Positions 27,045-35,131 of a stretch of DNA of 48,955 nt are shown in pieces (position 1 is the stretch's first letter; the number at the start of each line of letters is the position of its first letter). The translations under genes were made by a program, and so were the position numbers. Under the pieces are notes generated by a model, which worked only from the letters and a program-made list of their open reading frames with translations, ran no database searches and was not told the DNA's origin. The stretch spans positions 1 to 48,955 of the forward strand of contig PGXB01000025.1 in assembly GCA_002838945.1 (NCBI GenBank), written 5' to 3'. The DNA is from a candidate division Zixibacteria bacterium HGW-Zixibacteria-1. GTDB taxonomy: Bacteria > Zixibacteria > MSB-5A5 > GN15 > PGXB01.

Positions 27045-29234
27045 ATGGAGCAGTTGTTGCAAAATCTCAATCCGGTGCAGCGCGAGGCTGTCACCACAAC
27101 CGAAGGGCCGCTTCTGGTAATCGCCGGCGCCGGATCCGGCAAAACCCGGGTATTGACCAGCCGGGTCGCTTATATTCTGTCCCAACGGCTGGCCGCACCG
27201 GCCAATATCATGGCGGTGACATTCACGAACAAAGCGGCCAACGAAATGAAAGAGAGAATCAACTCCCTCCTGGGAGCGCAATTATATGATCTGACCGTTT
27301 CCACCTTCCACTCTTTCTGCGCCCGTCTGCTTCGCCGCGAGGCGCCCGAAATCGGCTATCAGCAGAATTTTACGATTTTCGACGAGGATGATGCCCAGGC
27401 GCTTATTAAAAACTGTCTCGATGAATTGAACATATCGCGCAATCAGTTTCCTCCGGCCTCGATGCGACGGAAGATTTCGGCCGCCAAAAACAAAATGATC
27501 GACTCCGACACTTTTGCTAAGAAAGCTTCCGGCTATTTCGAATCGCGCACCGCCCAGGTTTATACCCTTTATGAGGAACGTCTTCGGCAATGCGGCGCTT
27601 TTGACTTCGATGATCTTATCTACCGCAGCGTCCAGCTTCTGTCCGGCCGTGAAGATATCCGTAAAAGGTACCAGGAGCGGTTTAAATATGTCTTGGTGGA
27701 TGAATACCAGGACACCAACCACACGCAGTACCAGCTTCTGAGATTGCTGATCGGCGGGCATCATAATATATGTGTCGTCGGTGATGAAGATCAGTCGATT
27801 TACGGCTGGCGCGGGGCCGATATTTCCAATATCCTCAATTTCGAAAAAGATTTTCCCGGCGCTAAAGTTATCAAGATGGAGCAAAACTACCGCTCGACCG
27901 AGATCATCCTCCAGGCCGCCTCGACCGTCATTGCCAACAATGTCAGCCGCAAAGGGAAAACGCTCTGGACCGAGGTCAAGAGCGGTGATCCTTTGAAGTT
28001 GTTCCTGACCGATTCGGCCGCCGATGAATCCGCCGCGATTGTGTCCGATCTGGAAAGCAATCTCGAACGCTGCCCGTTGAAAGAGACGGTCATACTCTAT
28101 CGCACCAACGCTCAGTCGCGCCCGTTCGAGGAAGCATTGCGAAGGAGAAATATCCCCTATCAGATAATCGGCGGCGTCTCGTTCTATCAACGTAAGGAAA
28201 TCAAGGATCTGATGGCCTATCTCAAACTCATTGCCAATACCAATGATGATATCTCGTTCCAGCGCATTGTTAATTATCCCCGGCGCGGTATCGGCGGCAC
28301 TTCGATCGAAAAACTGGCGCAGTTCGCCCGCACCGCCGGAAAATCATTGTACGATGCATCGAAGATGGCCGGCCAGTGTGCCGAACTGGGCGCCCGCCCG
28401 CAAAAAATTCTCTATCAGTTTGTCGAACTTATCGAAACATTCCGCAAACTCAAGGAAGATCTCGATATCGCCGGTCTGACCCAGCAACTGGTCGATGCAC
28501 TGAGACTGCTCGAGCAGTTGATATCCGAGGATCCGCTGGTCGGTCAGGGGCGGGTCGAAAATATCGAGGAGTTCATTTCCGGAGCGAATGAATTCACCAA
28601 TACTTTTCCGGAACCAAATCTCGATAATTTCCTGGCCGAAATTTCACTCTATACCGATCTCGACAAGTATAAAGAAATCGAAGATAAGCTGACGCTGATG
28701 ACTCTCCATACCGCCAAAGGCCTCGAATACGATTCGGTTTACCTGGTCGGTCTCGAAGAGGGCCTTTTCCCGCTGGCACGGGCCATGGAGAATCCGATGG
28801 AACTTGAAGAAGAGCGGCGTCTTTTCTATGTCGGCGCTACCCGCGCCCGCAAGTATCTGCAACTGGCTATGGCCACGGTTCGCAACCGTTTCGGCGAAAT
28901 GGAATCGATCCCGTCCCGTTTCATCAAGGAACTGCCGCCGGCACTGGTGGAGACCATTGATCAGAGAAGCCACCACCGCCGCGAGTATGAATCACTGCGG
29001 CCGGTCGGATCGATTTTGGGCCGTGACCGAACCGAAAGCACCGGCATTCATTATGAATATGAACCCGAGGAAGCTATGCGGGAAGGACGCATTGTCCAGC
29101 ATAAGACATTCGGCCGCGGCAAAGTGGTGCGGGTGGAAGGAAGCGGCGAAAGTCTGCGGCTGGAGATTTATTTTACCGGGGTCGGCCTTAAGAAAATAAT
29201 GGCCAAGTATGCCCAGCTTAAGATAGTCGGCTGA
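27045..29234 (+). CDS. pcrA: ATP-dependent DNA helicase PcrA/UvrD
   Basis: SF1A 3'-5' helicase used in excision and mismatch repair and in removing RecA or RNA polymerase. At 729 residues it carries motif I AGAGSGKTR (27-35), motif Ia AVTFTNKAANEMKERI, motif II LVDEYQDTN, motif III GDEDQSIYGWRGAD, motif IV QNYRST, motif V MTLHTAKGLEYDSVYLVGLE and motif VI EERRLFYVGATRARKYL. The C-terminal HKTFGRGKVVRVEG segment is the Tudor-like tail of PcrA/UvrD that contacts RNA polymerase. I placed the start at ATG 27045 (MEQLLQNLNP) because GAAGAAGG lies just upstream and the family starts here; a TTG at 26988 is also open. Confidence 0.96.
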   Translation: MEQLLQNLNPVQREAVTTTEGPLLVIAGAGSGKTRVLTSRVAYILSQRLAAPANIMAVTFTNKAANEMKERINSLLGAQLYDLTVSTFHSFCARLLRREAPEIGYQQNFTIFDEDDAQALIKNCLDELNISRNQFPPASMRRKISAAKNKMIDSDTFAKKASGYFESRTAQVYTLYEERLRQCGAFDFDDLIYRSVQLLSGREDIRKRYQERFKYVLVDEYQDTNHTQYQLLRLLIGGHHNICVVGDEDQSIYGWRGADISNILNFEKDFPGAKVIKMEQNYRSTEIILQAASTVIANNVSRKGKTLWTEVKSGDPLKLFLTDSAADESAAIVSDLESNLERCPLKETVILYRTNAQSRPFEEALRRRNIPYQIIGGVSFYQRKEIKDLMAYLKLIANTNDDISFQRIVNYPRRGIGGTSIEKLAQFARTAGKSLYDASKMAGQCAELGARPQKILYQFVELIETFRKLKEDLDIAGLTQQLVDALRLLEQLISEDPLVGQGRVENIEEFISGANEFTNTFPEPNLDNFLAEISLYTDLDKYKEIEDKLTLMTLHTAKGLEYDSVYLVGLEEGLFPLARAMENPMELEEERRLFYVGATRARKYLQLAMATVRNRFGEMESIPSRFIKELPPALVETIDQRSHHRREYESLRPVGSILGRDRTESTGIHYEYEPEEAMREGRIVQHKTFGRGKVVRVEGSGESLRLEIYFTGVGLKKIMAKYAQLKIVG

Positions 29235-29235
29235 T

Positions 29236-29255
29236 TGATCATCAGATCATTTTTT
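29236..29255 (+). terminator. weak terminator after pcrA
   Basis: A short stem TGATC / GATCA with a 4-nt loop is followed by six T residues. It starts one base after the pcrA stop codon; the five-pair stem makes it weak. Confidence 0.4.
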
Positions 29256-29351
29256 ATACAATAATTTTTCTCTCGTTCAGCTAATCATTCCCGAAGTCGA
29301 TCCGATATACTACACATAGTCATTCACGATCTCAATGGAAAGGCAGCTTAG

Positions 29352-30353
29352 ATGAACACCACAACTCCCAAAGAGTTAATCTCAAGTATTCATGAAATCG
29401 GCAGTTTGCCCCAGTCTCTTGCCGCGGTCTTAAAAGTATTAAACAATTCGTCGGCGGGGGCGGATGAAATCGCCGGGGTTATCAGCAAGGATGTCGCGCT
29501 GACCACCCGCGTCCTGAAAATGGTCAATTCGGCTCAATACAGCCGCCGTCATAAAGTATCAAAAGTAACCGAGGCGGTGGTCGTTATGGGTCTCAACAGC
29601 ATTAAGATGCTGACCTTATCGAGTTCAGTATTCGGAATGATTCCCGATAAGGAATTGACGGAAAAATGCGACATCAAGCGCATCTGGCGCCATCTCATCG
29701 AAACCGCCACCAGTGCGCGGAAGATAGCCGAAAAAACCGGCTACCGCGATCCGGAAGAGGCCTTTGTGGCCGGCATTTTGCATGATCTCGGAATCATCAT
29801 CATGCTTCTGTATTATAAGGAGAAGTATCTTGAGGCGGTCGATATCATGAAAAATGACAAAGCCGGGCTGATGGCCGCCGAGAAGAAGATTTTTGGTTTC
29901 GACCACTGTGAAGTCGGCGCCGAAATGATCAATACCTGGAAACTTCCCTCCAAACTGGCTTTCGTGGTTCAGCATCATCATCAATTCGATGCTTCCGGTC
30001 TGATGCCCGAGGACTCCGCGTTGAACAACATCATCGCCCTGGCCGACCGGCTGACGCTTGGCCCGTTCGATGATTACTATCCGGAACTGGAACAGAATAT
30101 CATGTTTATCAGGTCGGCGAGCGCGAAGCTCAATCTTGACAGTGAAATGGTCAATGGCATCCGCAAGGATTCGATTCATCAGGCAATTGAACTGGCCGAG
30201 TATCTCGATCTCGATGTCGGCGAGATAATCGACATTCTCACCGAAGCCAACGAGCGGCTGGCCGAGTTGTATTTCTCGCTGGAGAAATTATATATCGACA
30301 GGCAAAATTTGGAGGGAGAGGAAACGGATCAATTAGTTGAGGTGTTTGGATAA
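29352..30353 (+). CDS. HDOD-domain regulatory protein
   Basis: This 333-residue cytosolic protein has the HDOD fold (about 10-215), a relative of HD phosphohydrolases that usually lacks full catalysis and takes part in signalling. Landmarks are SSIHEIGSLPQSLAAVLKVL, VISKDVALTTRVLKMVNSAQY, VVMGLNSIKMLTLSSSVFG, VAGILHDLGIIIM, GFDHCEVGAEMINTWKLP and VVQHHHQFDA. It keeps an HD pair in ILHDLG, so weak metal binding is possible. The C-terminal helical tail is unassigned. GGAAAGG precedes the ATG by 9 nt. It is likely monocistronic and ends at a strong terminator. Confidence 0.9.
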   Translation: MNTTTPKELISSIHEIGSLPQSLAAVLKVLNNSSAGADEIAGVISKDVALTTRVLKMVNSAQYSRRHKVSKVTEAVVVMGLNSIKMLTLSSSVFGMIPDKELTEKCDIKRIWRHLIETATSARKIAEKTGYRDPEEAFVAGILHDLGIIIMLLYYKEKYLEAVDIMKNDKAGLMAAEKKIFGFDHCEVGAEMINTWKLPSKLAFVVQHHHQFDASGLMPEDSALNNIIALADRLTLGPFDDYYPELEQNIMFIRSASAKLNLDSEMVNGIRKDSIHQAIELAEYLDLDVGEIIDILTEANERLAELYFSLEKLYIDRQNLEGEETDQLVEVFG

Positions 30354-30384
30354 ATGCATTTTTGACACTTACCTCCTACATAGG

Positions 30385-30415
30385 CGGCCGGGCACTCACC
30401 CCGGCCGTTTTTTTT
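30385..30415 (+). terminator. terminator after the HDOD gene
   Basis: The perfect 8-bp stem CGGCCGGG / CCCGGCCG (30385-30392 with 30400-30407), 7-nt loop, is followed by eight T residues. Confidence 0.92.
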
Positions 30416-30450
30416 ATCTGGCAATATATTTGTTATTTTCACGATGAATG

Positions 30451-30538
30451 TGTGGCAGCCTCAAACGATTTCGGGTCGGGAACGACTCGGAAGCTTGATT
30501 AAAGACGGGCAGATGTGGACATCTGCCGCGCACAGAAT
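30451..30538. repeat. dispersed palindromic repeat, left copy
   Basis: This copy begins TGTGGCAGCCTCAAACGATT and holds the perfect inverted repeat GGCAGATGT-GG-ACATCTGCC (30508-30527). It matches the right copy at 33241-33358 over a first block of 42 bp with three mismatches, then over a second block around the GGCAGATGT arm. The two copies bracket the dockerin peptidase gene in the same orientation. The pattern is like REP/BIME-type intergenic palindromes. Confidence 0.75.
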
Positions 30539-30570
30539 ATAAAATAATAAATAGAAGATTTGTGAAAAGA

Positions 30571-30625
30571 GGGAACCCCGCCAAGGTTGGCGATGAAAAA
30601 AACGATTGTTGATTGTCAGGGGTTC
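30571..30625. repeat. intergenic inverted repeat with GGAACCCC arms
   Basis: GAACCCC (30573-30579) pairs with GGGGTTC (30619-30625), enclosing the smaller hairpin CGCCAA-GG-TTGGCG (30579-30592). It lies 9 nt beyond the peptidase stop, so it may end that transcript, though no T tract follows the outer stem on the minus strand. Its GGAACCC arm resembles the hairpins at 12218-12250 and 48426-48463. Confidence 0.5.
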
Positions 30626-30634
30626 AAGAAATAA

Positions 30635-32902
30635 TTAATTAGGATAATAATTGTAGCAGCCGGCTAAAGGTGCAGATCCGCCTTTGTATAGATAATCTAT
30701 CAAATAAGTAGCATCCAGTATATTAACTGAACAATCGGCATTGATGTCCGCTGCTGACATATGAGGCGGTGCGGCTCCACTTTTGTATAAGTAATCTATT
30801 ATAAATGTAGCATCAAGGATATTAATCAACTCATTATCGTTGGCATCGCCGGGTTTGAATACCGGGACATTATGAGCCTCAAAAATATTCTTGAATGTCG
30901 AATCAACCGGGTAGCCAAATGTGCGCCAGCCATGAACAAATTCGTGTATATTCCAGCAATAATTATGGTCAGGGTTATCCGGCTGCGGGTCAAAATTTGT
31001 GAAGACATCAAAAATAGGGTCCCATCCATTCCACCAGTCAGCGGAGTTATAATCATTATTGTGACCCCAGATATTTCCACCAACATAATAATTGCCATCA
31101 TCCACTAAATCTAATAGATCCCATAGTGATAAAGCGACGGAACCTTCGACATGGTCGCCTTCATATAAAGGATAAGGGCTAGATTGTGAGACTTGATCAA
31201 TATATAGATAATATGGAACATCGGGCTTAGGGCGTTCTAGATTTAGCCAATATAGGGTATCTGGTATGGGATATGCGTAATTAAGTTGCACGCTTGATTC
31301 CATAACAAAGCCAGCAAAAAACGTGGCCCAACCTTCTCGCCAGGCTACTTGAAGATCATCCTTATTGACCTCGGTAGTGGGTCCCGTAAAAGTATGGGTT
31401 CCCCCGCAATTTGGAGCGCGTTCTGCAAAATCATCATGAAAAAAATGTCCCATTTCATGAAGAACTACCGAAGTATCCCATTGATCCCAATCATCACTAA
31501 CACCTGATTCACTACCTTTAATTTTTATGCCCTTTATATTACCCATAGTATATGAACCGTAACTACTATTATCAAAACAATTGTCGCAATCAAGAAAGTA
31601 AATAGGAATATAGGGAGTACTAAAATTGGGCCATGCAATTGAAATATTTGAAAATCGGACTATATCTAACAAATGAAAGGCGGCGGCTATATTAAGATTA
31701 TATACTGTGGTATAAGAATCTGGGATTGTATGATCAATATGGTATGGATTACAGGTTATTATCATCCATCCATGATTTCCATATGTTTCACCTAGACTAA
31801 AGTTGAAACAGCTATCTTTCGCGTAAAAAACATGTGCAAATTCATTTGCAGAATACGCAATGGTAGCCACTGTATCAGCATCCGTATAAAAAACAAAGTA
31901 CCCATCCGGATAAGACCGTGCGACTTCTTCCTGCTCCCACTGAGATCCTGTCCATTTATACAAAAAGCAATCCACTCCATTTAAAACGAAAGGTCCATTT
32001 CCAAAAGCATCATCGTATTTAAAATATCCATCCAGTTTCCACAAGCCAATCATTTTAATATAAAATGCACCACGCCTAGATATAATTACTTTTATTATAG
32101 TATTATCAACTTCATCAGTAGTCATAATAATAAAGGAGGAATCCGATTCCTTTATATGTAATTTATCATCGTAAATCAGGTCGATTCCTGCAGAATCTAC
32201 TTTATCAAATAGTATTTTCAAAGTGGAATCCATCGGATAGCGTATATGCAGTGTATCATTGTATTGAACAGTGTCGACATTTATGGATATGGTTTTGGGG
32301 AATTGTATTTTAAGATTATTCAATAAAGGTATGCGAGGATTATTATTATCAATTGAAACGATATAATCCGGGATTTTATCACATACAGCATCAACTACAC
32401 TATCTTCGCTTTTTGGTATAAACATGCTTTCCGCCGCCCCTTGTTGTGGCCGCAAGTCGTAAACACATCCTCGAACGCTATTTTTTGTCTTAAGAGATTT
32501 TTTAAATAACTCAAAGTGAGTTTCAACAATTGGCCTAATTCCGACAATTGCATTCTGGACAACTCTAAATGATGCAGTAAATGAATATGTTTTATTATAA
32601 TCAACAATACCCCACCACAAAGTATCTCCTGAAATATACTCTAAAGGACCCGCTATGTGCAAATAAGCCTTGACAATACGGGTTGTATCCTGTTGTTCAT
32701 AAAAGGACTTCAGAATTGAGTCTTTTTCATAACCCAATTTAAACGACCATTTGACGTTAATGATGTCACCCACCATTTTTGGCTCATCAGTCACCTCAAA
32801 GGTGATATCGAAGTTTCTTTCAGGCAGGCTTGGCGGCGAAGTTTTGGCCAAAGTCGGCATCAAGAGTGATAACAACAAGATGAAGAAAGTTCTCTTTTTC
32901 AT
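30635..32902 (-). CDS. exported zinc-metallopeptidase-like protein with C-terminal dockerin repeats
   Basis: This 755-residue protein has a signal peptide (MKKRTFFILLLSLLMPTLAK). The first half shows beta-rich sequence. A zinc-binding HEMGHFFHD motif near 481-489 is an H-E-x-x-H metallopeptidase signature. The last 65 residues hold two dockerin type I-like calcium repeats: GDANDNELINILDATFIIDYLYKS and a second copy ADINADCSVNILDATYLIDYLYKG (each quoted here in short form as the D-x-N-x...N-I-L-D-A-T pattern). Dockerins bind cohesins or anchor exported proteins. The gene is notably AT-rich compared with neighbours and flanked by palindromic repeats, consistent with foreign origin. AAAGGAGAT precedes the ATG. 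It could be a surface-exposed or secreted peptidase; catalytic activity is not proven. Confidence 0.88.
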   Translation of the reverse strand: MKKRTFFILLLSLLMPTLAKTSPPSLPERNFDITFEVTDEPKMVGDIINVKWSFKLGYEKDSILKSFYEQQDTTRIVKAYLHIAGPLEYISGDTLWWGIVDYNKTYSFTASFRVVQNAIVGIRPIVETHFELFKKSLKTKNSVRGCVYDLRPQQGAAESMFIPKSEDSVVDAVCDKIPDYIVSIDNNNPRIPLLNNLKIQFPKTISINVDTVQYNDTLHIRYPMDSTLKILFDKVDSAGIDLIYDDKLHIKESDSSFIIMTTDEVDNTIIKVIISRRGAFYIKMIGLWKLDGYFKYDDAFGNGPFVLNGVDCFLYKWTGSQWEQEEVARSYPDGYFVFYTDADTVATIAYSANEFAHVFYAKDSCFNFSLGETYGNHGWMIITCNPYHIDHTIPDSYTTVYNLNIAAAFHLLDIVRFSNISIAWPNFSTPYIPIYFLDCDNCFDNSSYGSYTMGNIKGIKIKGSESGVSDDWDQWDTSVVLHEMGHFFHDDFAERAPNCGGTHTFTGPTTEVNKDDLQVAWREGWATFFAGFVMESSVQLNYAYPIPDTLYWLNLERPKPDVPYYLYIDQVSQSSPYPLYEGDHVEGSVALSLWDLLDLVDDGNYYVGGNIWGHNNDYNSADWWNGWDPIFDVFTNFDPQPDNPDHNYCWNIHEFVHGWRTFGYPVDSTFKNIFEAHNVPVFKPGDANDNELINILDATFIIDYLYKSGAAPPHMSAADINADCSVNILDATYLIDYLYKGGSAPLAGCYNYYPN

Positions 32903-33240
32903 TTTATCTCCTTTCTTTTAATTGTGTAAATAAACGATAACTGTTGTGGTCACAATTTCACTGTCCACGCAACCCGCAATTTGTATCTTGTTATGTTTCA
33001 TGATATTACATAAAATCCTCCCTTCATCAAATAAAGAATACTTTATTTCGCTCGCCTATAATTATACAGTATAATTACCATATTCTTCCTAATATCCAGG
33101 ATCTTAAAAGAATATTGATCTGCTATGAGACGCCAAAGCTTAATATATAGAGCAATTAGAAAGTGTTTTGATACATCTGAAGAAAGTAATTTTATAATTT
33201 ATCGCTGTTTTATTCCGAAAATATCCGGCATACCGGGAAG

Positions 33241-33358
33241 TGTGGCAGCCTCAAACGATTTTGGGTCAGAAACGACTCGGAATCGTTTGGGGATGCTGAT
33301 TGTAGACGGGCAGATGTGGACAGGTCTCCTGAGCCTCGAAGGATCTGCCGCGCACAAT
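33241..33358. repeat. dispersed palindromic repeat, right copy with insertions
   Basis: It matches the left copy (30451-30538) from TGTGGCAGCCTCAAACGATT onward. This copy has extra bases that complete the stem CAAACGATT / AATCGTTTG (33252-33260 with 33280-33288), and the GGCAGAT / ATCTGCC palindrome is interrupted by about 20 bp containing GTCTCCTGAGCC. The left copy has the uninterrupted palindrome. Confidence 0.75.
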
Positions 33359-33377
33359 AATACCGCTTTTCTAAGAC

Positions 33378-33400
33378 GTCAGGAGCACAAGGCTCCTGAC
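33378..33400. repeat. perfect 9-bp inverted repeat
   Basis: GTCAGGAGC and GCTCCTGAC (33378-33386 with 33392-33400) are separated by 5 nt. No T tract follows, so it is not a simple terminator. It directly continues the repeat array at 33241-33358 and looks like another REP-type unit. Confidence 0.65.
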
Positions 33401-33545
33401 CTACATCTATTATCGCTAATATGCTCAATTAACACAATGTGTGGCTTGTAGATAACTTTTGCAAAAAACCTGCAAAAATTATCTTGTCAAAGCGGCGGAA
33501 ATTGATAAATTGACCCAATATTTTATTTAGGGGAGATAAATAATT

Positions 33546-35063
33546 ATGCCGCGAATAATGTCAAACAAGCGATTCACTCTGGTCATCGTGATCCTTTTCG
33601 GATACCTGATATATACTATGGCTTTCGGGCAGCATCAGCCCAACGCCATCCCGGAAACGACCAAGGTTGTTGAGCAGATGGCCGATTCAATCACATCCGA
33701 TATCGAACCGGGCGCCGCCGAGCAAACGGAAGCGGTTGCCGGACATCAAACCACCCACGGCGAAAGCGGCGGTGAAGAAGCCGCCGGAGAGGAGCCGGCC
33801 AATGAAAGCAAGAACGAAGTGGCCGATGTGCTGCTTGGGTTGATTATTATTCTGCTGGCGGCCAAACTGGGCGGCGACGTTTTCGAGCGGTTCCATCAGC
33901 CGGCGGTTCTGGGCGAACTGGTGCTCGGGATGGTTATCGGTAATATGACGCTGGTCGGTTTCAACTTCTTTGAGGTGTTTCAGCACAGTTTGACACTTGA
34001 GGTACTGGCCGAAATCGGGGTAATTATTCTTCTCTTCATGGTCGGCCTGGAATCTTCAGTGGCCGAGATGATGAAAGTCGGCACCGCTTCGTTTATGGTT
34101 GCCACATTCGGTGTTGTCGCCCCGTTTTTCCTCGGCTGGGGGGTTTCGTTACTGTTTCTCCCGGAACATTCGGTTTATGTTCACATGTTTATCGGCGCGA
34201 CCCTGACGGCCACCTCGGTTGGTATCACGGCGCGGGTTCTTAAGGATATCGGGAAGATTCGAACGCGTGAGGCCAAGATAATTCTCGGCGCGGCGGTTAT
34301 CGATGACATCATGGGCTTGGTCATACTGGCGGTGGTGACCGGTATTATTGCGGCGGCGGGCAATGGCGGCGAAGGAATCAGTTCCTTCCAGATATTTATC
34401 ATTATTGCCAAAGCGATCGGTTTTGTGGTCGGCGCCATTGTTATCGGTCAGTTCCTGATGCCGCATATTTTCAAAGTGGGCAGCAAGTTCAAAGTTTCGG
34501 GGGTGCTTCTTTCAATAGCCCTGATGGTCTGTTTCACACTGGCTTTCGTGGCCGATCAAATCGGCCTGGCCCCCATTGTCGGCGCCTTCGCGGCCGGGTT
34601 GATTATGGACAAGCTTTATTACAAGGATTTCACCGACCGCGGCGAGCATCATATCGAGGAATTAATCGAGCCGATCGGCGTTTTCCTGATACCGATATTT
34701 TTCGTCCACATGGGCATGAATGTCGATCTGGTCACTTTCGGGAATACCAGCATCCTCCTGTTCGCGGGTGTCATGACACTGGTGGCCATCATCGGCAAAC
34801 AGGCCTGCTCCTTGGCGATTTTCGACAAGTCCATCAACAGGATGGCCATCGGACTGGGCATGATTCCCCGTGGCGAGGTCGGCTTGATCTTCGCGGCGAT
34901 TGGTTCCAAGCTGGTGCTTAACGGCGAAAAAATTATCGATTCCGGGACATATTCGGCGGTGGTAATAATGGTCATGGTAACGACGCTGGTGACTCCGCCG
35001 CTCCTGAAAATTTCTCTTCTGAAAGGCGATAAAAGAAAGCAGGCGGCGGCACAGAAGAGCTGA
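33546..35063 (+). CDS. CPA2-family cation:proton antiporter
   Basis: This 505-residue membrane protein carries about 12-13 predicted helices after residue 90. Na+/H+ exchanger motifs are visible: the helix pair QPAVLGELVLGMVIGN, ATLTATSVGITARVLKDIG, and the ion-binding Asp pair in GAAVIDDIMGLVILA. It resembles KefB/NapA-type CPA2 transporters. Unlike compact members it has an N-terminal extension: a hydrophobic segment (about 10-28), then about 60 residues rich in Glu, Ala and Gly (EEAAGEEPANESK) before the first transport helix. It lacks a C-terminal TrkA-N domain. Probable role: pH or Na+/K+ homeostasis. AGGGGAG precedes the ATG. Ends at a bidirectional terminator. Confidence 0.92.
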   Translation: MPRIMSNKRFTLVIVILFGYLIYTMAFGQHQPNAIPETTKVVEQMADSITSDIEPGAAEQTEAVAGHQTTHGESGGEEAAGEEPANESKNEVADVLLGLIIILLAAKLGGDVFERFHQPAVLGELVLGMVIGNMTLVGFNFFEVFQHSLTLEVLAEIGVIILLFMVGLESSVAEMMKVGTASFMVATFGVVAPFFLGWGVSLLFLPEHSVYVHMFIGATLTATSVGITARVLKDIGKIRTREAKIILGAAVIDDIMGLVILAVVTGIIAAAGNGGEGISSFQIFIIIAKAIGFVVGAIVIGQFLMPHIFKVGSKFKVSGVLLSIALMVCFTLAFVADQIGLAPIVGAFAAGLIMDKLYYKDFTDRGEHHIEELIEPIGVFLIPIFFVHMGMNVDLVTFGNTSILLFAGVMTLVAIIGKQACSLAIFDKSINRMAIGLGMIPRGEVGLIFAAIGSKLVLNGEKIIDSGTYSAVVIMVMVTTLVTPPLLKISLLKGDKRKQAAAQKS

Positions 35064-35083
35064 GACTGCAACCGAAAAATAAT

Positions 35084-35112
35084 AAAAGGCCGATATGACT
35101 TATCGGCCTTTT
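35084..35112. terminator. bidirectional terminator between antiporter and repeat-protein genes
   Basis: The perfect 12-bp stem AAAAGGCCGATA / TATCGGCCTTTT (35084-35095 with 35101-35112) has a 5-nt loop, with T tracts for both strands. Convergent genes end at 35063 and 35132. Confidence 0.92.
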
Positions 35113-35131
35113 CTATTTATTGTAAGCGCTG

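Larger units (their letters stand above)
32903..33545. other. AT-rich intergenic region with palindromic repeats
   Basis: The left part (32903-33200) is AT-rich and should carry the promoter of the dockerin peptidase gene on the minus strand. The middle (33241-33400) holds the right repeat copy and a further hairpin. The right part leads to the antiporter gene, whose AGGGGAG ribosome-binding site lies near 33530. The ORF frame crossing 33125-33451 is mostly repeat sequence and is not supported. Confidence 0.5.

Noticed and set aside
33125-33451. 108-codon plus-strand ORF upstream of the antiporter
   Set aside because: It runs through the palindromic repeats and lacks a ribosome-binding site; its protein has no plausible composition.
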